Shown piece by piece: positions 1 through 5,972 of a stretch of DNA of 7,711 nucleotides. Each line of letters opens with the position of its first letter. The stretch's first letter is position 1. This DNA comes from Deltaproteobacteria bacterium (GTDB taxonomy: Bacteria; Myxococcota_A; Polyangia; Haliangiales; Haliangiaceae): assembly GCA_013696695.1 (NCBI GenBank), contig JACCYD010001058.1, positions 1 to 7,711 on the forward strand. Reading direction: 5' to 3'. Under the pieces are notes generated by a model. It searched no databases and had not been told where the DNA came from. It worked only from the letters and a program-made list of their open reading frames with translations. The position numbers were made by a program, and so were the translations under genes.

Positions 1-192
1 CACGACGAACCGCCCGAGCTGGACGAGCGCGGTGAGCTGCTCCTCGAACGGTGCGTCGGGCTTCAGCTTCGCGAGCAGGACGCGAAGCAGCGGGCTCGCC
101 TTCGCGTCGATCGCTCCGATGATCCGGAGAAATTCTTCGCGAGGTGGGAGCTCGTCGATCGGTCCTTGCGGAGCGAGATGCGGCGACGCCAC
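1..192 (-). CDS. Hypothetical protein, N-terminal 64 residues only (runs off window)
   Basis: I do not recognise this protein. The frame is open from GTG at 192 to the window edge, giving 64 residues that begin VASPHLAPQGPIDELPP. The start is well bounded: an in-frame TAG lies four codons upstream (TAG CAT CGA CGC GTG) and no other start codon lies between. No clear Shine-Dalgarno sequence precedes it. There is no signal peptide or membrane segment. The visible part is a Pro-rich opening followed by probable amphipathic helices (REEFLRIIGAIDAKASPLLR, then LLAKLKPDAPFEEQLTALVQ), suggesting a soluble, mostly helical cytoplasmic protein. It starts 48 bases after the stop of the macroglobulin C-terminal gene on the same strand, so it may be the third gene of that operon. 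A competing frame across the same bases gives an Arg/Ser-rich product typical of a GC-rich shadow, which is why I prefer this one. The real C-terminus is outside the window. Confidence 0.6.
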   Translation of the reverse strand, partial: MASPHLAPQGPIDELPPREEFLRIIGAIDAKASPLLRVLLAKLKPDAPFEEQLTALVQLGRFVV

Positions 193-240
193 GCGTCGAT
201 GCTAACACCGCAAGCCGCCGCGATCGGGAGCCGCGGTGCT

Positions 241-2595
241 CTACTCGATGCCCCACTCCGAGGGTGGGACATGGAACGTCGTCGTCCCGGTCTCGATCAG
301 CGACGCCGCAGCATGCAGCGTGCCGGCCAGCGTCGGGATCACCTTGTACTTGGCAGTAAACACCTGCCCGGGCTGGAGTGGGTTGACGTAGAGCTCGACC
401 TTACCGTCGGCGACCTCGAATCGCGAGAGCAGGCCCGACGACACCAGCGCGTCGAGGCTCGGGCGATCGGCTTGCACGCCCGCCGGCAACGCGTGGCGGA
501 TATGGATCGGCCTCCCCGATGGGGCGATCGCCGTGATCGGCACCTCGATCATCTTGCCGACGGTGCCCGTCAGCTTCGGCGGCAGTTGCAGCTCGAGCCC
601 ACGGTTCGTCGTCTGCTTCTCCCACGGCACCCACGCGTCGAGCGCCAAAGAAAACCCGAGGCCGGCGACGGCGGGCTCGGCCGTGATCGACCACTGGTGC
701 GAGCCGGCGAGGCCGCCTGCGGCACCGGTGAGGACGAGGACGTCCTTGAGCTGCGTGCGATCGAACTGCCCACTCGCGATCGGTTTGCCGTCCATCGCGA
801 GGGTGATCTTGATCGACGCCGGCAGCGGCGCTTGGAACAGCTTCAGGATCGCGCGCATGCACGCGAGATTCGTCGTGCCATCGCCCCAGCCGTAGACCGG
901 CGTGTAGCCGCCGAGCAACGTGGTGCCGAGATCCGCGAGCGGCGCGTTCGCGCCAGGCGCACCATCGAGTGCGAGCACCGCGAGGGCGGTGGCTTCGACG
1001 CGCGACGGCACGCTGCCATCCGCGCGCACCACGCTTGTTGTCGTCGGAACGTCGAGGTACTTCGCACCGTCTTCGGTGGCCTTGATGCCGTCGAGCACGC
1101 GCTTGCGGTACTTGTCCGCGAGCTCGCCGCTTCTGAGAGCACCGGAGGACAGGATCGCCGCGGCGGTGTACGCGTCGGTGACTTGCTCGAAGTGACGCGC
1201 GAACGCGGTGGCAGCCTTGGCCTGCACACCTTGCGCGCGTTGCCGCGCGGTCGCCGTCGACAGGTTCGCGCTCGCGGCGCGCGTGCCGTCGGCGGTTGCC
1301 ATCAGCACGCGCTGCAGCGTCCAGCCGGTGGCACCGGAGAACGTGCCATCGGGGCGCTGATTCTGCACGAGGTACGCGACCGCGCGCTCGCCGAGTCGCG
1401 ACAGCACCGGGTTGTCGAGGTGCGCGAGCGCGGCTTCCGCGAGCAACGTCGCGCGCGTGACATCGAGCGTGCGGCCGTGCCGGATCGCGCGCTGACCAGT
1501 CACTATCGACAGCTCGCGAAGCACCTGCGGATCGGCTTTGTCGCCGAGCTGCGCGAGCAGGCCCGATGCCTTGCCGGCGAGTAGCAGCGCGTAGCCATCC
1601 TCGGCGACACCGGAGCGAGACAGCGAGATCGCGAGCTCCGAGCGCAGCAGCGCGAGTGCACCGGGATAGACCATCAAGCGCACGCGATCGGTCGTCGGAT
1701 CCGAGCCCACAGGGCCTTCGATCGTCAGGGTTCGCGGTGCTGCCAGGGTGCCCGCGCGCGCCACGGTGACTGGCTTGCCCGCCGGGATCACGTCGATCGT
1801 GCGTGCAACCGCGTCGGTCGCACCGAGCCCGACGCGAAGCTTGATCGTGCCGGCGCGGTCCGCCGTCAGCGTCGCGTATTCGACCAGACTGCCCTGCGCC
1901 GGGATGGTCCTGTTGCCACCACCACCAGCGAGCTTGGCGCCTTCGATCTGGTAGTCGAGGCGGCTCGTGATCGCGGCCTCCGTCGTGTTGACCATCTGGA
2001 TCGGCAACTTGATGCGATCGCCCGCGATCAAAAACGGCGGCACCACCGGATCGACGTAGCTCGGCAGCGTGCCGAGGAAGCTGGTGGTCGCGCCGCCCTG
2101 CGCGCCGGTCCGCGAGTGCGCGAGTGCGAGCACGCGCCACGTCGTCAGCCGATCGGGCACGTGCACCGGCACCGTTGCTTCACCCTTGTCGTCGGTGACG
2201 ACCAGCGGCTCGAACAAGAACGTCTCGGGAAACCACGCGCGCGTGACCGCTTCGGCTTGTTCCTTGTCGTCGGCCTCGCCGCCTTTCGCGCTCGGCTTGT
2301 CGTCGGCCTTCGGCTGCGCCAGCGCTGGCGCGGCGGTCGGTTTGAACTTGTACTGGCCGGGCTCGAGCTTGGCGTCCTTCCTGCCCATCTTGCCTTCTTC
2401 GAGGGCGAAGGCCGAGCCGGCACCGCCGGCCCTCTCGTCGTCCACCATGTCGGCTGCGGGTGTGGCCTCGGTGTTGGCCGCGCGCGCCAGGTTCAGGCCC
2501 TTCTGGGCCTGCAGGTCGTCGTACGACGCGCTCTTGTCGCGACCCTTGCACGCGAACGCGAGGAGCACGATGGGAAGGTACTTGAGGTTCTTCAC
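241..2595 (-). CDS. Alpha-2-macroglobulin family protein, C-terminal half; thioester-less putative lipoprotein
   Basis: A 784-residue protein matching the second half of bacterial A2Ms. The GTG start at 2595 is chosen because it overlaps the upstream stop as GTGA, has AAGGAG five bases before it, and gives a secretion signal (VKNLKYLPIVLLAFAC). C16 is the likely lipidated cysteine, although Ala-Phe-Ala before it is a loose lipobox. Residues 17-115 are a low-complexity Ala/Lys/Asp/Glu linker. Residues 119-160 hold the conserved A2M block (RAWFPETFLFEP, then PDRLTTWRVLALA), followed by GTLPSYVDPVVPPFLIAGD. Residues about 305-590 are the alpha/alpha-toroid thioester domain (YLVQNQRPDGTFS at 408-420, YGWGDG at 568-573). 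The thioester site, usually GCxEQ, is GVAED at 329-333, so Cys is Val and Gln is Asp. The C-terminal receptor-type domain ends normally (YKVIPTLAGTLHAAAS). Known thioester-less relatives include E. coli YfaS. I infer a periplasmic partner of the preceding gene's product; protease inhibition is unproven. Confidence 0.9.
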   Translation of the reverse strand: MKNLKYLPIVLLAFACKGRDKSASYDDLQAQKGLNLARAANTEATPAADMVDDERAGGAGSAFALEEGKMGRKDAKLEPGQYKFKPTAAPALAQPKADDKPSAKGGEADDKEQAEAVTRAWFPETFLFEPLVVTDDKGEATVPVHVPDRLTTWRVLALAHSRTGAQGGATTSFLGTLPSYVDPVVPPFLIAGDRIKLPIQMVNTTEAAITSRLDYQIEGAKLAGGGGNRTIPAQGSLVEYATLTADRAGTIKLRVGLGATDAVARTIDVIPAGKPVTVARAGTLAAPRTLTIEGPVGSDPTTDRVRLMVYPGALALLRSELAISLSRSGVAEDGYALLLAGKASGLLAQLGDKADPQVLRELSIVTGQRAIRHGRTLDVTRATLLAEAALAHLDNPVLSRLGERAVAYLVQNQRPDGTFSGATGWTLQRVLMATADGTRAASANLSTATARQRAQGVQAKAATAFARHFEQVTDAYTAAAILSSGALRSGELADKYRKRVLDGIKATEDGAKYLDVPTTTSVVRADGSVPSRVEATALAVLALDGAPGANAPLADLGTTLLGGYTPVYGWGDGTTNLACMRAILKLFQAPLPASIKITLAMDGKPIASGQFDRTQLKDVLVLTGAAGGLAGSHQWSITAEPAVAGLGFSLALDAWVPWEKQTTNRGLELQLPPKLTGTVGKMIEVPITAIAPSGRPIHIRHALPAGVQADRPSLDALVSSGLLSRFEVADGKVELYVNPLQPGQVFTAKYKVIPTLAGTLHAAASLIETGTTTFHVPPSEWGIE
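1597..1611 (-). other. Degenerate thioester motif (GVAED instead of GCxEQ)
   Basis: These five codons read GGT GTC GCC GAG GAT, encoding G329-V-A-E-D333 of the C-terminal macroglobulin protein. They sit at the end of the first helical segment of the thioester domain (VYPGALALLRSELAISLSRS before, YALLLAGKASGLLAQLG after). This is where active A2Ms carry GC(x)EQ, whose Cys and Gln side chains form the internal thioester. Only the Gly and the Glu are retained. The only other Cys after the signal peptide is C578, far from this site, so no local rescue is apparent. Confidence 0.8.
2251..2547 (-). other. Low-complexity linker at the bait-region position
   Basis: This encodes residues 17-115 of the C-terminal macroglobulin protein, between the putative lipidated Cys and the conserved RAWFPETF block. 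It is rich in Ala, Lys, Asp, Glu and Gly, with little predicted fold (for example APALAQPKADDKPSAKGGEA). In one-chain A2Ms the protease-sensitive bait region occurs just before this block. I infer that it is a flexible tether or a remnant of the bait. No specific cleavage motif can be named. Confidence 0.5.
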
Positions 2596-5500
2596 GGCTT
2601 CTCCTTCGCAACCCACTGGGCCCAGTTCTCGACGTCCTCGGGCAACCGCGTGCCCATCACGATCACCGCGCGCGGATCCGTCAGCGACAACAGATCGGCA
2701 GGCAACCGCGACAGCGTCAGCCGGCGGCCATACGCATCGGTGATCGGCTCGCCGCGCGCGTTGCACGCCTCGAGCGCCGCGTTCCACAACTTCGCCATCG
2801 CGGGTGGGCGCATCTTCTCGGTCGCGGCCGCCTTCGCTTCCCACTGGCGCGCTTGCGTGTGGAGCTCGGCGAGCACGAGGTAGAAGTTATCGGTGAGCTC
2901 CTCGACGGGATCGAACTTGCTCGACGCGTGCGCATCGACCACGGCATCGAGCTCCGGCGGCTTCGGGATCGCCGACACGCGCAGCACCGTCGCCGCGGCC
3001 GCATTCGCTCCGCGGATCCGACCGAGCGAGAGCGCCTGACCGTCGAGCATGCCGAACGCCGGCGAGCTGGTCTCGACCTTCGGCCTCACGCGACCGAGGC
3101 TGTCGGGCCCCGGTAGCGGCACCAGCTGACCGAGGCTGTCGTCGACACCGAACAACCCGACCGCGGCCTTGCCGCCCTTGCCGCCGAGCAGCGTCTGGAT
3201 CACGAGCTCGGCACGCTGGCCGGGCTTGTACGTCTTCTGCTTCGGCGCGATCGCGACCGAGAGCTCGGCCTGCGGACGCACGTAGATCAGCGAGCGCAGC
3301 CCGGCGCCGGTGACCTCGCACCAGCCTTCGACCGCGGCATCGATCGTCACGGTCGTCTTGCGGTCTTCGTCGAGCTCGAGCTTGTCCTGCTTCCACTTCA
3401 AGCAGTCGATGCGCAGATGCTTCGGCAACGTGCCGGTGAACTCGGGGCCGCGGATCAGCTGCGCCGTGAGTGTCTCGCCGGGCTTCGCGACCACGGGCGT
3501 CACGCGCATCCGCAGGTTCGGCACTTGACCGGGCTCGATGCGAAGCTTGGTGGTCGCGGGCTTGCCATCGACCTCTGCGATGACGTCGAGCTCGTAGCCG
3601 ATCATCGTCGTCGGTTGCGGCTTCGAGTCCTGCACGGACTCCGGCAACGAGACGGAGAACCGGATCACGCCGAGCGCATCGCTATCGGCTTCCTCGGCGA
3701 GCGTCACGCGCGTGCCGATGCGCGCCTGCACGCACGCCATCGCGGCAGCGGCACCAACGCCTTCGACGTTCGGATCGCGCGCCCAGCCACCGAGCTCGAC
3801 TTCCTTGCTGTTCGCCTTGGCGCGCCAGGTAACGAAGCTCGGCAGCTCGCCCTCGACGTTCGGCAGGCAGTCGCGCGCCGACTTGGCCTTCTCCTCGATC
3901 TCGCCGTCGAGCCCCTCGGGCGTCGCGGTCACGCCCTCGATCGCGCTCGTCAACGTGGGCAGCTCGGGATCGGTGAACGAGAACGCGACGCGATACAGCC
4001 GCTCGGCGCCTGCCGGCAGCCGACGCGCGCGCACGACATTCGCGACGCAGCTCTCCATCGCCGTTGCACCGGACGCCGCGGTGATCACCGCACCGCTCGC
4101 CGCGATGCGAAGGCCGACGCTGACCTGCGGGCTATCGCCGTACCACTTCCCACACGGCGCGAGCGCCGGCAGCCACTTGTCCATCTCGACTTGATCCGCG
4201 AGCGGCGCACCGTCGCTGCCGATCAGCTCGGTGGCTTCGCCGCGGGTGACCAGCGCCTGCTTCGGCTCCGGACGCCAGGGCTGCGCCGGGATCACGATGT
4301 CGACCGGCGCACCGGGATCGATCTGCACGCTCGCGACGCCATCCTCGTCGAGCTCCGCGTCGAGACCGTTATCGTTCTCCTGCCAGGTCCGCTTCAGCTT
4401 GATCTTGGCCTTCGGAACCACGCGCCCGTCGGCCGTCGCGACGCGCACGTAGAGCCGGTTGTTGAAGTTCTCGACCAGCCCGTTGCCGAGCTCGGTCACC
4501 GCCGACGCCTCGATGCCATCCTTGCTGAGCAGCACCGTCGCCGAACCCTCGACGCGGTCGCCCGCCGGATCGACCGCCGAGATCCGCGCGGTCATCGTCG
4601 CCTTGCCCATCAGATCTTCGGGGATCTTCGGCAGCGCCAGCTCGAACCGGCCATTGCCAGTCGTCACGGCTGTCTTCGGCAACAGCTTCGCTTCCCACTC
4701 GATCGGCGGCGGCCAGGTGCCCGCGATCTGCCACTGGATGTCGAGCTTCGCGCCGACGACCGGAGCGCCCGACGAGTACAGCACCGCACCCTTGATCGTC
4801 GGCGTGTCGCCCGCTCCGAAGAACGGCTTGTCCGTCTGCGCATCGACGCGAAACCGCGGCAACGTGAATGGCTCGACGGTGAACGGCACCTCGTCGACGG
4901 TGTTGTTCGACACCCACGACACGCGCCAGCTTCCGGTGGGCGCGGCCTTGTCGAGCGGGAACGATCCGGAGACCACGCCCCACTCCCCGGCGGGTGCCTT
5001 CTCCTCGAGCATCACCTCGCCGGTCGGATCCTTGACCTGCCAGATGCCCGGTCGACCATCGATCGGCGCGAGGTCGCGCGCGCGTAGCACCACCGCGCGG
5101 AACTTCACCGTGTTGCCCGGCTCGTAGAGCGGGCGATCCGTGATCACGTGGATGCGTGCGGGTGTGTAGAGCGGCACCGGGACGTCGAGCTCGCCGGCAC
5201 CGAGCTTCGTCGTGTACTTCGCGTGCAGCTTGTAATCGCCGTCGGCGACCTCGGGAAGCTGGAGATCCGCCGTCAACCGATCGCCGTCGCGCTTCCACTC
5301 GATCGCGAGCGGCGTGGCCTTGTTCGCGGCATCGACAAGCGACACCTCGACGTCGGCGCTCTTGATCGGAACGTGCTGGACGTCGTCGGCATCGCGGATC
5401 GTGTAGTGCGCGATCGCGCCGAAGTGGAGCTTGCCGATCGCTCCTCGCCGCACGCCGTTGACCGACATCTCGGCGGTCTGCCGCGGCGTCCCGTCGGGAC

Positions 5501-5615
5501 ACGATGGCAACGCGATGCCCCACTTCTTGAGGGCCTCGCGGCAGACCTCGTTCGGCACTGCCACGCCGAACAGAAATATGCCCGCAGACAACGGGATCCA
5601 GAGCTCTCGTCTCAT
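2592..5615 (-). CDS. Alpha-2-macroglobulin family protein, N-terminal half (MG domains) with inserted AgmX/PglI-like modules
   Basis: A 1007-residue exported protein that matches the first half of bacterial A2Ms and ends before the conserved A2M/MG7 block, which the next gene supplies. The ATG is fixed by an in-frame TGA 12 codons upstream with no other start between; GGGGGCGAG before it is only a weak ribosome site. Residues 1-20 form a signal peptide or membrane anchor (MRRELWIPLSAGIFLFGVAV). An MG1-like domain follows at about 50-150. The MG2 domain is at about 153-248 (ITDRPLYEPGNTVKFRAVV), with MG3/MG4-like domains to about 450. Residues 476-549 and 578-658 are two Cys-paired AgmX/PglI-like modules. 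MG5-like sequence is at about 698-780. The bait-region/MG6-like part is at about 783-832 (YKPGQRAELVIQTLLGG, then VGLFGVDDSL). The tail (about 905-1007) is helical and ends with a pseudopilin-like DAYG...ENW stretch. I infer a periplasmic scaffold that pairs with the next gene's lipoprotein. Family call strong, function unknown. Confidence 0.88.
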   Translation of the reverse strand: MRRELWIPLSAGIFLFGVAVPNEVCREALKKWGIALPSCPDGTPRQTAEMSVNGVRRGAIGKLHFGAIAHYTIRDADDVQHVPIKSADVEVSLVDAANKATPLAIEWKRDGDRLTADLQLPEVADGDYKLHAKYTTKLGAGELDVPVPLYTPARIHVITDRPLYEPGNTVKFRAVVLRARDLAPIDGRPGIWQVKDPTGEVMLEEKAPAGEWGVVSGSFPLDKAAPTGSWRVSWVSNNTVDEVPFTVEPFTLPRFRVDAQTDKPFFGAGDTPTIKGAVLYSSGAPVVGAKLDIQWQIAGTWPPPIEWEAKLLPKTAVTTGNGRFELALPKIPEDLMGKATMTARISAVDPAGDRVEGSATVLLSKDGIEASAVTELGNGLVENFNNRLYVRVATADGRVVPKAKIKLKRTWQENDNGLDAELDEDGVASVQIDPGAPVDIVIPAQPWRPEPKQALVTRGEATELIGSDGAPLADQVEMDKWLPALAPCGKWYGDSPQVSVGLRIAASGAVITAASGATAMESCVANVVRARRLPAGAERLYRVAFSFTDPELPTLTSAIEGVTATPEGLDGEIEEKAKSARDCLPNVEGELPSFVTWRAKANSKEVELGGWARDPNVEGVGAAAAMACVQARIGTRVTLAEEADSDALGVIRFSVSLPESVQDSKPQPTTMIGYELDVIAEVDGKPATTKLRIEPGQVPNLRMRVTPVVAKPGETLTAQLIRGPEFTGTLPKHLRIDCLKWKQDKLELDEDRKTTVTIDAAVEGWCEVTGAGLRSLIYVRPQAELSVAIAPKQKTYKPGQRAELVIQTLLGGKGGKAAVGLFGVDDSLGQLVPLPGPDSLGRVRPKVETSSPAFGMLDGQALSLGRIRGANAAAATVLRVSAIPKPPELDAVVDAHASSKFDPVEELTDNFYLVLAELHTQARQWEAKAAATEKMRPPAMAKLWNAALEACNARGEPITDAYGRRLTLSRLPADLLSLTDPRAVIVMGTRLPEDVENWAQWVAKEKP
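2595..2753 (-). other. Pseudopilin-like C-terminal tail of the macroglobulin N-terminal half
   Basis: Encodes residues 955-1007, after a helical stretch at about 905-952. The order TDAYGRRLTL ... PRAVIVMGTRLPEDVENW recalls the C-terminus of GspG-type major pseudopilins, where D-P-W-G-x-P-Y is followed by a strand, a Gly-rich acidic loop and a final NW. D960, G963, G988, D994, N997 and W998 are the resembling positions. The hydrophobic pilin N-terminus is absent. Resemblance is by eye only. Confidence 0.35.
2601..2606 (-). promoter_or_regulatory. Ribosome binding site for the second macroglobulin gene
   Basis: AAGGAG on the minus strand, five bases before the GTG at 2595. It lies inside the last codons of the upstream gene and fixes the GTG as the start, which excludes the long upstream extension of that frame to 2844. 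Together with the GTGA overlap it suggests translational coupling and near-equal production of the two halves. Confidence 0.75.
3642..3884 (-). other. AgmX/PglI-like (TonB-C-like) module 2, diverged copy
   Basis: Encodes residues 578-658. It repeats the layout of the module before it: C583 near the start, a strand region (FVTWRAKANSKEVELGG), then AAAAMACVQARIGTRVTL with C628, and a closing strand GVIRFSVSLP. It aligns with module 1 at the Cys pair, at the helix with a Cys-Val dipeptide, and at the final F-S-[FV] strand. A longer loop (DPNVEGVG) sits before the second Cys. A duplication is likely but old. Confidence 0.45.
3969..4190 (-). other. AgmX/PglI-like (TonB-C-like) module 1 within the macroglobulin N-terminal half
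   Basis: Encodes residues 476-549. C488 is followed by beta strands (VSVGLRIAASGAVITAASG), then by C523 in a helix (MESCVANVVRARRLPAG) and a closing strand YRVAFSF. The order Cys, strand with G-V turn, Cys-Val helix, and a final strand ending in F resembles the C-terminal modules of myxobacterial AgmX/PglI gliding proteins, themselves TonB-C-like. This is assigned by pattern only. C488 and C523 may form a disulfide. Confidence 0.5.
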
Positions 5616-5714
5616 GCTTGTCTCGCCCCCGAGGAAAGACCCAGGGTATCAACAAGGCAGACGCCCGACGGCGCGGGCCGGGTCAAACTCAATCGTCGTG
5701 AATTGTATCGGCGG
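5616..5714 (-). promoter_or_regulatory. Intergenic leader before the macroglobulin operon; tentative promoter
   Basis: The 99-base gap before the macroglobulin genes is where a promoter would be expected. On the minus strand TACAAT at 5707-5702 resembles a -10 box, but the hexamer 17 bases upstream (GATTTC) is a poor -35. TTGACC at 5686-5681 resembles a -35, but CGTCTG at the right spacing is not a -10. A five-pair hairpin (5663-5667 with 5674-5678) lacks a T-run and is not a convincing terminator. Transcription could equally read through from the upstream genes. Confidence 0.25.
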
Positions 5715-5963
5715 CTAACGCGGGGAAATCGCGACGCCGATCGCACCGCCGACGTAATCGTCGGTCGCGCCACCCGCGATCCAAGGATCGCCGGGCTCGG
5801 GGTTCAGCGAGAAAAGCGCGCCGCGCGCAGCGATCACGACGCGATCTTTAGCCTCGAAGATCTGTGAGCCCGAGGATCCCGATCGCCGCGAGGTGAACGG
5901 GCGAAGGATCCGCCAGGCACCACAGTGGGCCCCTGTGGCGACGACCCATAGGTCGCCACGCAC
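5715..5963 (-). CDS. Possible small ORF or orphaned C-terminal extension of the propeller lipoprotein
   Basis: An 82-codon frame from GTG at 5963 to TAG. It is in the same frame as the lipoprotein gene before it, separated only by TGA and three codons (GCC GTC AGC). It has no Shine-Dalgarno sequence of its own. The product looks partly protein-like (RGDLWVVATGAHCGAWRIL, then RVVIAARGALFSLNPEPGDP and GGAIGVAISPR), and the other frames across this stretch carry stops. Third-position GC is visibly lower than in the neighbours, so coding periodicity is weak. It could be a coupled small gene, a C-terminal part of the lipoprotein cut off by a nonsense mutation, a product of TGA readthrough, or chance in GC-rich DNA. 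With the following gap this is the only stretch over 300 bases without a confident gene. Confidence 0.3.
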   Translation of the reverse strand: MRGDLWVVATGAHCGAWRILRPFTSRRSGSSGSQIFEAKDRVVIAARGALFSLNPEPGDPWIAGGATDDYVGGAIGVAISPR

Positions 5964-5972
5964 GCTGACGGC

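Noticed and set aside
206..238. Inverted repeat (206-211 with 233-238) after the macroglobulin operon, as a terminator
   Set aside because: Six base pairs around a 21-base loop with no T-run on the minus strand. Such short matches are common in GC-rich DNA.
166..1584. Long plus-strand open frame (472 codons) antisense to the macroglobulin C-terminal gene
   Set aside because: Its product is extremely rich in Arg, Gly, Ala and His with no recognisable domain, and it lies opposite a clear A2M domain. This is the usual mirror of a high-GC gene.
2592..2606. The macroglobulin split as a simple frameshift or sequencing error
   Set aside because: A frameshift would not create a ribosome site, a stop-start overlap and a lipoprotein-like signal peptide at the break. 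I cannot fully exclude an evolved fission with recent changes, but an artefact is unlikely.
2596..2844. Upstream extension of the C-terminal macroglobulin frame to 2844
   Set aside because: The extra 83 residues are Arg/Gly-rich and overlap the end of the upstream gene. The GTG at 2595 has a ribosome site, a GTGA overlap and a signal peptide.
3417..5087. Long plus-strand open frame (556 codons) antisense to the macroglobulin N-terminal gene
   Set aside because: Composition is dominated by Arg, Leu, Asp and His without domains or a signal. The minus strand carries clear MG domains in the same interval.
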